Both the position numbers and the translations under genes were made by a program. Shown here piece by piece: positions 23,630 through 35,130 of a stretch of 64,000 nucleotides of DNA. The stretch is from Adenanthera pavonina (taxonomy: Eukaryota > Streptophyta > Magnoliopsida > Fabales > Fabaceae): the NCBI GenBank assembly GCA_026686845.1, contig JAIVEN010000002.1, positions 39,821,001-39,885,000 of the forward strand, given 5' to 3'. The notes under the pieces are model-generated. The model was given only the letters and a program-made list of their open reading frames with translations, ran no database searches and was not told where the DNA came from. Each line of letters starts with the position of its first letter. Position 1 is the first letter of the stretch.

Positions 23630-25091
23630 ATCTACTTTGAGCTTCCACGAGTACTTGAGCATTAATGGCTTCCTAAAATAGAGAAGCAAAAGGGAGACAT
23701 TTCATTTGAAAGGCCAAAAAACTGATAAAATAGGTACTTGTTTGTACACACAACTTAAGTCGTCGATTTCCTCATTTATCCACCAAAAACAATTTTATAG
23801 TTGAAAAGAAAATACACACACATACAAACACAACATAGAAAAAGAAAATATATTTACAAACATGAATATTTATGAGGCTAGAAAGTGTTTGGCATCACAT
23901 TGGTTACAGATAAATTTCGCTATCATAATTAATTCATTGTGTCTCCTTTGAAAAATGACAAGAAAGAAATGTTGCCTTCATAAGAGAAATAGTGAATACT
24001 TGGTGTGGTTGTGTGAGCTTCCACGTCTTAAACTAAGTGGGAGAGCTAGTAGTATAATTGAGATGAGGGGAAAACTAATGTTGCAGGTACCCTTCATAAA
24101 GGCACGCGTTATAACAAATCATCGCAAAGTGCAATTGATTATTTCAAGAGGTTAAGATAGAGATAATGCATAAACTGCAAAGTGCGAATAGAGTCTTTAA
24201 AAGTTAATAAAAAATAAAAAGAGATACTTCAATAGTTCTCCCATGGGGAGAAAAAATTCAATCCTTTGATGAGATGCATTCTTACTTTAACTTTTAGCCT
24301 GGCAAAGACAATGGCAAAGCCCGAAAAATCTCTTTTGACTTCAACTGTGTACCTACTCTTGACAATTTTGGCATGCTTTAACTTCACTGCTCTCTCTTAG
24401 AAGGAAAATGATGAACCCTTGAAGATAGCATTCGTCAATGTCTCGAACTGAAATGTGTGTGTGTGTATCTACTTCAAGCTTCCATGAGTATTTGAGCGTT
24501 AATCGCCTCCTAAAATAGAGAAGCAATGAGGAGACATTTCATTTGAAAGGTCAAAAAACTGATAAAATATATGCTTGTTTGTATACATAGGTTAAGCCAT
24601 CAATTTACCCATTTATCCACCAAAAAGCATTTTATAGTTGAAAAAAAAAACACACACACACACACACATAAAAGCACAGCATAGAAAAAGAAAATATAAT
24701 TGTAGACATGAATATTTATGAGGCTAGAAAGTATTTGGCATTGCATTGGTTAAAGATAAATTTCGCTATCACAATTAATTCATTTTGTCCCTGCAAAATG
24801 ACAAAAAGAAATGTTGCCTTCATAAGAAAAATAATGCATACATCGTGTGGTTGTGTGAGGTTCCACATCTTAAACTGAGTAGGAAAGCTAGCAACATAAT
24901 CAAGATGAGGGGAAAATTGACGTTGCAAGCACCCTTCACAAAGGCATGCATTATAACAAATCATCGCAATATTATTGAGACAGCCGAGTAGGATGAAAAT
25001 GCTGGGTAATAGAGAAGGTCCAATAGACTTAATCATCGCCATGAATACAATGGTGGACTAAGATGAAGTCAACTTGGAATGCACCATTTAG

Positions 25092-25292
25092 TCACACTGT
25101 GGTCAAAGAGACGAGAGGGTGTTCGAAACTGACGAGGAGTTTGAACTTCCATGGATATATGTAGAGGCTCTGAATAGGAAAGGTAGACCAGAGGGGTATT
25201 TGGATTCAGGAAGACAAGGTAGGAATACTAACGCCAGGTCACCGAATTCTGTCGACTTTCTTGTTGGTTGTTGTGGCATGAATGACTTTTGA
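25092..25292 (+). CDS. Orphan exon-like ORF, unknown protein (66 codons to TGA)
   Basis: A frame opening after an acceptor-like caccatttag runs for 66 codons to TGA at 25,290-25,292. It includes ERVFETDEEFELPW, VEALNRKGRPEGYLDS and SVDFLVGCCGMNDF. Base composition is clearly less AT-rich than its surroundings, and the residues look like real protein rather than random translation. No ATG-started ORF covers it, which suits a 3'-terminal exon or a fragment. Downstream, 25,293-25,350 has aatacattatatgac followed by an A-run, as in a polyadenylated or retroposed 3' end. I do not recognise the family. It may be the captured or broken end of a host gene. Confidence 0.4.
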   Translation, partial: SHCGQRDERVFETDEEFELPWIYVEALNRKGRPEGYLDSGRQGRNTNARSPNSVDFLVGCCGMNDF

Positions 25293-25985
25293 GCTTTTTT
25301 TTAATCTTTTTCAATACATTATATGACAAAAAAAAAACTAAAAAAAATTACCATAAGGCCTGGTTCGTACGATTGGGCAATAAATTATTTTCTAATCAGT
25401 ATAAATTTTTATTATTACATCAACGTTTGAACAATTGACCTTTACATGCGCTAATTTCACACTAACTAACTTGCCACTTTTGCTAGTCGCGAGTTCTAAA
25501 AATTACATAAAGCTATTCTCAAATTGTAAATAGTATGATGTGATTTATTTTTCGGTAAAAAAAAATTAGTGTGATTTATTTTGAGTTATGTAAAAATGCA
25601 TTAACTCATTTTAATTTTGTTCAAATCTATAATATGTATTTAATTTTTATTGTTAATGATTAATTATTCATATAATTTAGTTTTTAAAAATTAAGACATA
25701 AAATTAATATTTTACTTATAAATTTATTATAGGGTTGTTTTTGTTACAAAATTCATGGGAACTAGAAGTGGACCAATGCATTATACGGAATTTGAAATGG
25801 ACCACTTTATTTATGAATAATAAAAGTACTATGGCTTCTTATAAATTGTATTATGTATAAAAAACTTTATATGAGAAGAGAGAATTTAAGTGAGAAGAAA
25901 TAAGAAAAAAATAATTTTCTTTTTTTTATAACAGAAAAAAAAAACTTTTCATTCATTTAGAAGATTGTGTACTCTAATACATACA
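25293..25985. other. AT-rich spacer
   Basis: About 690 bases of very AT-rich sequence. A GGCCTGGTTCG word at 25,357 recalls PIF/Harbinger termini but has no partner. Nothing else is supported. Confidence 0.5.
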
Positions 25986-26700
25986 GAAAATATAATATCC
26001 CTACCTTTACGAGATACCATAAAATGTGCAAAAAGATGGGAAGTAAAGTGAGATGGAGAAGTTGTATGCTTAATCTCTAGATGAAATTAATTCCTCATAT
26101 TGTTTTTAGAAGAAGTTGTGTTTAGTCCTAAATTGGAATTAATTTTTCATAAGGTCCTACATAGGAATTAATTATAGAACTTACCCCAAAAGATATATAA
26201 TATATCACTTGAATGTAAACTTATCTCGAGCTGAGCGCAATGATATAAGTATTACATCCCCATGAGGTCTAAATTGAAAGATAGATCAATTTAAAAGTTA
26301 CTGTAAATAGTGAAAAAAATAATGAAAATTGATCTTAAAAAAAAATTATAAGAAAGTGCCCAAAGAATTGGTAATTACGTTTTTAACCTGATTTAAAGGT
26401 TAAAAGGTCATTTCTCATATTAGAAGTAAAAAGTGAAAATTTCATTTAAACTCCCAAGAAAAAAATACTGATATCGTAAAATGTACAGAGAAATAATAGA
26501 AACAGAAAGACACAAAGAAATAGAAAAAAGCAAAATGGTCATTTATCCAGAATAGACAAGAAGATAAGAAAATAGTAATTGTTCCCCAATAATAAAAATG
26601 TTGCATTTTAGTAACTTAAAGAAGGATAAGTCATGCAAGAACTAAGTGAAAATAATGTTAGGGAAAATTACACCTAAGACCCAAAAGTTTCAAAAATTAT
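25986..26700 (+). repeat. Tandem array 2, first unit (truncated)
   Basis: Starts near ataatatccctacctttac with the taccataaaatg landmark at 26,015. It runs through gagctgagcgcaatgatata to ggaaaattacacctaagacc, then stops abruptly at 26,701 where array-1 sequence begins. The same phrase resumes at 27,797, so array-1 sequence appears inserted within array 2. Confidence 0.65.
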
Positions 26701-27796
26701 AACACAAACATAGCATAGAAAAAGAAAATATATTTGCAGACATGAATATTTATGAGGCTAGAAAGTATTTGGCATCGCATTGGTTAGAGATAAATTTCGC
26801 TATCACAATTAATTCATTGCATCTCCTTCGAAAAATGACAAGAAATAAATGTTGCCTCCATAAGAGAAATAGTGAATACTTGGTGTGGTTGTGTAAGCTT
26901 CCACGTTTTAAACTAATAGGGAGAGCCAGTAGTATAATTGAGATGAGGGGAAAACTGATGTTGCAGGTACCCTTCATAAAGGCACACATTATAACAAATC
27001 ATCGCAAAGTGCATTTGATTATTTCAAGGGGTTAAGATAAAGATAATGCATAAACTGCAAAGTGCAAACAAATTTCTTATAAGTTAAAAAAATAAAAAAT
27101 AAAAAGAGATATTTCAATAGTTCTCTAATAAGGAGAAAAAATTCAGTCCTTTGATGAAATGCATTCATATTTCAACTTTTGGCCTGACAAAAACAATGGC
27201 AAAGCACGAAAAAACTCTTTTAACTTTAGCTGTGTACCTGGTCTTTACAATTTTGTTATGCTTTAACTTCACTGCTTGCTCTTAGAAGGAAAATGATGAA
27301 CCCCTGAAGATAGCGTTCGTCAATGTCTCGAACTATGAAATGTGTGTGTGTGTCTACTTTAGCTTCCACGAGTACTTCAATGTTAATGGCCTTCTAAAAT
27401 AGAGAAGCAAAAAGGAGGCATTTCATTTGAAAGGCCAAAAAACTAATAAGATAGATATTTGTTTGTACACAAAAGTTAAGTCGTCAATTTCCCAGTTTAT
27501 TCACCAAAAAGCATTTTATAGTTTAAAAAAAAAAACACACACACACACACACACAAACACAACATAGAAAAAAGATATATTTGCAGACATGGATATTTAT
27601 AAGGCTAGAAAGTGTTTGGCATCACATTGGTTAGAGATAAATTTCACTATCACAATTAATTCATTTTGTTTCCTTTGAAAAATGACAAGAAAGAAATAGT
27701 GAATACATGGTCCACATCTTAAAATGAGTGCGAGAGCTAGCTGTATAAGGGGAAAATCGACCTTGCAGGTACCTTTCACAAAGGCACACGTTATAA
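26701..27796. repeat. Array 1 units displaced into array 2
   Basis: A partial unit (26,701-27,030, starting at aacacaaacatagcatag) is followed by a nearly complete one (landmark ataatgcataaact at 27,043), including the GT and CA tracts and the VPF-KA open stretch. Both junctions are sharp. Confidence 0.7.
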
Positions 27797-30700
27797 TAAT
27801 GGGGAAAATTACACTTAAAGGCCCAAAAATTTTAAAAATTATAAATTTCTTGTGATGCCATAAAATGCATGAAAAAGATAGGAAAGGAAGTGAGAGAGAG
27901 AATTTGCATGCTCAATCTTTAGATAGAATCAATTTCCTATAATATTTTTAGAAAAAGTTATATTTGGTCATTAATTAAAATTAATTTTCCACAATAACAC
28001 AAGTAGGAATTAGTTCCAAAACTTATCCCGAAAAATATGTAATATACCACTTGAATGAAAGTTTAACTTGAGCTGAGCGCAATGATATAAGTATTGTATT
28101 TCTAAGAAGTTTAGGTTGAGAGATGAATCAATTTGAAAGTAGTGTGAATAGTGAAAAAGAAATAAAAAATAATTGGTCTTTGGGAGAAATTATAAGAAAG
28201 TACCTGAAATAATTAGTAATTCTTTTTTGACTCGGTTTAGGAAAAAATATCATTTTCTAACTTAGACGTAAAATGTGGAAATTTCATTTGCACTTCAAGG
28301 GGAAAAATGTTCATATCATCAAATGTACAAGGGATCGATCAAAATAGAAATACAAGGGAAGAAATGAAAAATGGCAAAATGGTCATTCTTTATGTTAGAA
28401 AAGAAATGAGAAAATTATATTTTATCCATAAAGAATAAAAATGTTGCATTTTAGTCACTTAAAGAAGGAAAAGTCACGTGCGAACTGAGTGGAAATAATG
28501 TTGAGAAATTACACTAATGACCCAAAAGTTTCAAAAACTGTAAATTTACCCCAAGTTAAGGGTATTTTTGAAATTATGAAAACTTATAGTCAAAATAAAG
28601 CTCTCAATGAGTTACACCCAGTGGAATAATGTTTGAAATTTAATAAGATCAATATATTATTTATTGGACATTTAAGTTTTATTATTAATATTTTACCTAG
28701 TAAAGGATATTTATACTGTACATAAAATGCATGACCAAGATGGAAAAGGATGTGAGATGGAGAATTTGCATGCTCAATCTCTAGATAAAATTAATTTTCC
28801 ATAAAGTACACAATATACAACTTGTATGGAAACTTGCTTCAAGCAGAGCGCAATGATATAAGTATTGCTTCCCTAGCATGTTTAGGTTAAACGATAGACC
28901 AATTTGAAAGTTAATGTATATGGTGCAAAAAGAAATAATAAAAAATTGGTCTTTGAGAAAAGTTACTAGAAAGTGCTTGAAATAATTGGTAATTATTTTT
29001 CAACTCAATTCAGAGGCAAAAAGGTTATTTTCCTAATTAGAAGTAAAATGTGGAAATTTTATTTGAGCCCCAAGAGCAAAAGTGTTCATATTATCAAATA
29101 TACAAAGAAATGGTCAAGATAAAAAGACATAGAAAGAATGGAAAAATGCAAAAATAGTCATTTTCTTTTGTTAGGAGGGAAAATAAAAAAATTATATTTT
29201 GACCCTAAAGAATAAAAATGTTGCATTTTAGTAGCTTAAAGAAGGAAAAGTCAAATGGGAATTAAGTTAAAATGATTTTGGAGAAAATTACACCTAATAA
29301 CGCAAAAATTTCAAAAACTATAAATTTCTTCCAAGTAAAGGATATTTTTGGAAACATGAAAAATTATAGTCGAAATGAAATTCTCGATGAGCTAAGCTCA
29401 ATGAAATAATGTTTGGAATTTAATGAGATTAATATAATATTTATTGGATATTGGAGTTTTATTATTAATATTTTACCCGATAAAAGTTATTTTATACTGC
29501 AAAAAAAGACAATATTGTAATATTCCTAATTTTATGGGATACCATAAAATGTATGAAAAAGATAGGAATGGAAATGAGATAAAGAATTTGCATGCTCAGT
29601 CTCTAGATGAAATTAATTTTCAATATTATTTTTAGAAGAAATTATGTTTGATACTTAATTGAAATTAATTTTCCATATGATCTTAAGAAGGAATTAGTTC
29701 CAGAACTTATCCTAAAAAATATACAATATACCACTTGAATCAAAACTCATCTTGAGTGCAATGCAACAACATAAGTATTGCATCAACAGGAGGTCTATTG
29801 AGAGATGGACCAATTTGAAAATTAAGGTGAATAGTAAAAAATAAAAAATTGGTCTTTAGGAAAATTTATAAGAAAGTACCCGAAATAATTGGTAATTATT
29901 TTTTGACTCAATTCAGACGAAAATGTCATTTTTCAAATTAGAACTAAAATGTGAAAATTTCATTTGAGCCCCAAGGGGAAAAATGCTCATATCATCAAAT
30001 ATACAGAGAAACAGTCAAGATGGAAAGACATAGAAAGAAATGGAAAATGACAAAATGGACATTTTTTATGTTAGAAGGGAAATGAGAAAATTATATTTTT
30101 GCTCTAAAGAATAAAAATGTTGCATTTTAGTAGCTTAAAGAAGAAAAAGTCGCATGTGAAGTGAGTGAAAATAGTGTTGGAATAATTACTCCTAAAGATC
30201 CAAAAGCTTTAAAAACTATAAATTTAACCTAGTTAAGAGTATTTTTGGAAATATACAAACTTATAGTCAAAATGAAGCTCTCAATAAGGTAAGTCCAATA
30301 AAATAATGTTTGAAATTTAATAAGATCAATATACTATTTTTTGGGTATTAAAGTTTTATTATTAATTTTTTACCCAATAAAAAATATTTTATAGTATAGA
30401 AAAAGGCATTTCTATAATACCTCTAATTTTACGTGATACCATAAAATACATAAAAAGATGAAAAAGAAAGTGAGACGGAGAATTTGTATGCCCAGTCTCT
30501 AGATGAAATTAATTTTTCATATTATTTTTAGAATAAGTTATATTTGGTACTTAATTGGAATTAATTTTTCACAGGATTCTGAGCAGAAATTAGTTCCAGA
30601 ACTTATCCCGAAAGGTATGCAATATACCACTTGAATGTAAACTCGCCTCAAGCAGAGTGCAATGATATAAGTATTATGTCTTGAGACATTTAAATTGAGA

Positions 30701-32150
30701 AATGAACCAATTTGAAAGTTAATATGAATAGTAAAAAAATAAAAAAATTGGTCTTTCAAAAAATTTATAAGAAAGTGCCCAAAATAATTGATAATTATTT
30801 TTTGACTTAACTCAAAAGCAAAAAAGCCATTTCCCAAATTAGAGTAAAATGTGAAAATTTCATTTGAGCACCAAGGGGAAAAATGCTTATATCATCAAAT
30901 GTACAGAGAAATGGTCCAAATGGAAAGACACAGGAAAAAATGGAAAAGGGTAAAATGCTATATTAGAATGGAAAATCAGAAAATTATATTTTGGCATTTT
31001 AGTGGCTTAGAGAAAAGTCAGGTGGGGAATGAGTGAAAATAATGTTGGAAAAAATTACACATAATGACATAAAAGTTTTAAAAACTATAAATTTGCCTAG
31101 GTAAAAGATATTTTTATAAATATAAAAAATTATAGTTGAAATGAAGCTCTCGATGAATTAAATCCAATGGAATAATATTTGAAATTTAATGAGAGCAATA
31201 TAATATTTATTGGGGATTAAATTTTTATTATTACTATTTTATCTTGTAAAGGTTATTTTATACTGCAGAAAAAGGCAGTACTGTAATACCCCTAATTTTA
31301 TGGGATACCATAAAATGCAAGAAAATGATAGGAAAGGAAGTGAGATGGAGAATTGGCATGCTCAGTCTCTAGATGAAATTAATTTCCCATAATATTTTTA
31401 GAAGAACTTGTGTTCAGTACTTAATTAGAATTAATTTTTCACAGGATGCTAAGTAGGAATTAGTTCCAGAACTTATCTTGGAAGGCATGCAATACACTAC
31501 TTGAATGGAAACTTGCCTCGAGTAGAGCGTAATAAAAGTATTGCATTCCCAGGACGTTTAGATTGAGAGATGGATCAATTTGAAAAATAATGTGAATAGT
31601 AAAAAAGAAATAATAAAAAATTGATCTTCAGGAAAAATTATAAGAAAGTACCCAAAATAATTGGTAATTATTCTTTAGGAAAAATTTCATTTCCCAAATT
31701 AAAAGTAAAATGTGGAAATTTCATTTGAGCCTAAAGGGGAAAAATGCTCATATTATCAAATATACAAAGAAACGGTCAAAACTAAAAGACACAAAAAGAA
31801 ATGGAAAATGGCAAAATAGTCATTTTTTCATGTTATAAGGGAAAGTGAGAAAATTATAGTTTGGCTCTAAAGATTAAAAATGTTATATTTTAGTTGCTTA
31901 AAGAAGAAAAAGTCACAAACAAAATGAAAATATTGTTTGAAAACTTACACCTAATGACCTGAAAGTTTCAAAAACTATAAATTTGCCTTAGGTCAAAAGT
32001 ATTTTTGAAAATATGAAATATTGTAATTGAAATGAAGCTCTCAATATGCTAAGCCCAATGGAATAATGTTTGGTATTTAATATGATTAATATAATATTTA
32101 TTGGGTATTAAAGTTTTATTATTAATATTTTACCCGATAAAGGTTATTTT
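27797..32150 (+). repeat. Tandem array 2: five units of about 870 bp
   Basis: The landmark (ta/g)ccataaaatg occurs at 27,856, 28,721, 29,540, 30,438 and 31,306 (spacings 865, 819, 898 and 868). Complete units begin tgtaata(c/t)(c/t)cctaatttta, carry a tgctca(g/a)tctctagat box, agagcgcaatgatataa, aaaaatgttgcattttag and aaaattacacctaatgac, and end ttattattaatattttaccc. The last unit runs straight into copy C, so the array is a multiplication of the 5' part of that LTR-like family. No ORFs are conserved between units. Confidence 0.8.
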
Positions 32151-34254
32151 AGACTATAGAAAAAAAGCAGCATTGATTCAAGGACAATGATTGGACCTTG
32201 CTAAAATATATTTTTGTTCAAGATAGTGATTTTAGTCTGAAAGTAATTTTTGGATAATCATATACTAATATAATAATAATTTCGATAAAAATATTTAATC
32301 AGTACAGGTAAATTTAATATATAAAGGATATTTTGGTCAATTAAAATTAGTGAAACAATTTTTGAACAAAAATCCCTAAGTGCTGTCCTAACCAAATGTT
32401 GAAGGGGACATGAAGGAAATTTGTTTAATTGTATTTAATGAATAAAAGGCAAAAAGTAACTTAAGTTGATTAATTAAGGCTATATCAAGCTAAATCATGA
32501 CCAGTCAAATAATTAAGCAAGTTAATTCCTTTTCTCCTCTCCCCTTGGACGTGGTAGCTGTAGCATAAAGGGGAAAATGAAGTATTTAATTAGTTTTTTA
32601 AAATACTTCTTGAAGAAGCATTTGGAAAAAGAAAAGAATGGCATAAGGTGATTGGTTTTGGGTTAGATAAGTCTTCACTTTCTCTCTCACTTTGCACAAT
32701 ACCTTCAAGGCAAGAAAGAGAGGTCTGAAATAGAGCACCAAGAGGGAGAGAAGCACAAGAAACTTGGAGGAAGAATAGTGAAGCAACAAGCAAAGTTTGG
32801 TTCTCACACTTCCAAGGTAATATTCTATGGTTATTTACTTGTGTTTCTAACTTGTGTTTCTAAGTGTTTGAGAAGCTTTTCATGGTGTATTTCTTTTCTT
32901 TTCACCTCTACAATTTTCAACCATGAGAGAGAGTAGAGAGAGAAAGTTGAGCCATGGCCAAAAGAGTGTAAGAAAAAACATAGAAATTACATAGAAATTT
33001 CCCAAGAGGCAAGAATATGTGATTATATTGGAAGTTGATGGAGTAATTTTTTTTCCATAATGTCTTCCCATTTTTGACTGAATTAGGGTTTCATATAGGA
33101 AAGGAGTTTCAAGTTTTTTATACCCTATTTGAATTAGGGTTTCAAATAGGTTAGGACAAGTATATTGTACAAAAAAATTCTCAAAGGATAACTATATAGA
33201 ATCTTAAACTCAAGTAAGCACTTTGTGAAGGAGTTGATGTAATCAGTGGATTAATACTTTGTTTTATGATGCTCTTGGGTTCCAATAAGTATTTGAAGGC
33301 TAAAGGAAGTGTCTTAAAAGTTTGGTGAACATTGGAGAACCCTAAGATAGTTATTTTCCCTTTTATGTCTAAAGTTATCATGCTTTGATTAAATGATTAA
33401 ATGACTATGCCATCTACTTGATTGAATGATTTATAATGAATTTATATTGTTGACTAATTGTTTGAAGGGTTTAATAACTCTAGGATGTTTATTTTATAAA
33501 ATGTTACCATACCAAAATTCTTATGAAATTATATAGCATAATATGATTTTATGATTTTCATTGATGACTTTATGAAATAATATGATGATATGAATGCATG
33601 ATTGGATATAACTATTGAGATTCCTTGAATCCTATCCCTCTCCAAAATGACTAACATGCTATGGTCAAGCCATGCAAATGGTCCAAGAGGAGCTAAAGGA
33701 AAGGAGCAAGGAAGTGATGATTAGCTTGATTTTTCAAGTTATAATACCATAATATGAGATTATGTATCAATTAATATATGAGGAGTAGATTCTATAATTA
33801 TACATGTTTATGTTCTTTTAAGCCCTCCTATCATGTGATGTAAGAAATTGGAATAATGAATGTTGATGAATTATGTTTATGAAACTTATTATATGAGATA
33901 TGACATGATTATACTCAAGATGACCAAGAGTAGTTTGAATAGAGGTGTTCTATTAGAAACAGGTCTACTAGTATAATTAATTGATATGTTCTAAAAGTAG
34001 ATGGATCAAACTTTCCATAGAGCTAAAGAGCACATAAATTGGATAAGTGTACAATTTATGATGAATTTTATAAGTTAAGGGTCAAAACTAGTTAGAGTAA
34101 GAAAAATTGGATCTTTCATTATGAATACTGGAAATTTCAAAAAGTATGTAAGAAATATTATAGTTAAGCATGCTCAAGAAGGGGAAATTTCAAGATAGGT
34201 GACCTATTGGGAAGTAATAAAGATGTAAGAAATATTAAAAATAAGGTGTGTCAA
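32151..34254 (+). mobile_element. Long LTR-like repeat, copy C
   Basis: It continues directly from array 2 with gattcaaggacaatgattggaccttgctaaaatat, which matches copy B. It then follows the B order (purine-rich leader near 32,690-32,800, actattgagattccttgaat at 33,613, the ctaaagagcacataaatt box at 34,023) and ends at aaggtgtgtca. Non-coding. Confidence 0.6.
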
Positions 34255-35130
34255 TAGTTGGATGTGGGCACTATGAGTTTTGATAAAGTTAATTAATGTT
34301 ATCAATGCACTTGTTAAGCTATATAAATAGCCAAATGAATAATTTATTATGGTTCATGGCAGACTCAAATGATGACGATAAGAATGATGATGTGTAAAGA
34401 ACTCCAAATCTTCAGTAGAACATGAAAGACAACTGAGAAATTTTTGAAATGTTACAAAAGTAAAGACTTGCTAAACTTAGTAAATAGGAGTTGGGCTCGA
34501 AAAGTATGGTTAGTAGGTTACAGAATCTCCCATAAAGATTGTAGTAGATCCTAGTAAAGCAAGTAAAGTTAGATGATGGGAGAGATTGAAAGTCAAAATA
34601 AGATGAGAATTTTTACTGGTTGAGCAAGATATTGTGAAAAATTTCTCTCTATTTGTCTCACCACTATGTAGCTTGAAACTTTCATGAGAAAGGAATTATG
34701 AAATGAGTTTTATGAACTAGAGGGGCTAAACCTCCTCCCCTACGATAATGTTCCTGATCCACTAATGACCAAAGAAGTCTATGATAATGAAAAGTAAGAA
34801 TAGATCAAGGTATGAATAATATATCAAGATTGAGTTGAGGTTGTAGTCTATGTTTTATAAGATAAAATTTTATGAAAATGTATTCCTACTTGTAGCAGCA
34901 GTAATGAATGCTCTCAAAATATGAAGTTAGTATAAGCTACTATGGTACCACCATAATGATATTAAAGATTACAAAAGTCTCAAGCAATCACAAGAGAAGA
35001 CAAAGGCTAGATTTGACGTACGATGAGTAAAATGAAAGAAAAGTTAAGATGACTTAGTAATTGTCATCTAGGCAAAACTAATGAGATACTTATGCCTTAG
35101 TAAAATGATTATTATTAAACTTATGCCTTA
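34255..35130. other. Unassigned AT-rich sequence between copies C and D
   Basis: About 880 bases without a recognisable coding domain. It may be worn internal sequence of a retroelement, but no primer site follows copy C. Confidence 0.4.

Larger units (their letters stand above)
22425..24975. repeat. Tandem array 1: three units of about 850 bp
   Basis: The landmark ataatgcataaact occurs at 22,460, 23,306 and 24,163 (spacings 846 and 857). Each unit holds, in order: tacttcaatagttctc, a (TG)n tract, a (CA)n tract preceded by an A-run, and tggcatcacattgg. Next come an open stretch reading VWLCELP-LKLSGRA on the plus strand and a ttcataaaggca end. On the minus strand, short segments EAINAQVLVEAR and SEVKAYQ-Y-QEQ are followed by GT donor-like sites, as if exons of an unknown gene had been duplicated. 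I do not recognise the source. Confidence 0.75.

Noticed and set aside
24716..25042. 108-codon minus-strand ORF at the end of array unit 3
   Set aside because: The frame crosses the array/non-array junction and is not maintained in the other units, so it is probably chance.
25340..25800. PIF/Harbinger MITE starting TAAGGCCTGGTTCG
   Set aside because: No complementary terminus or TAA/TTA partner was found downstream.
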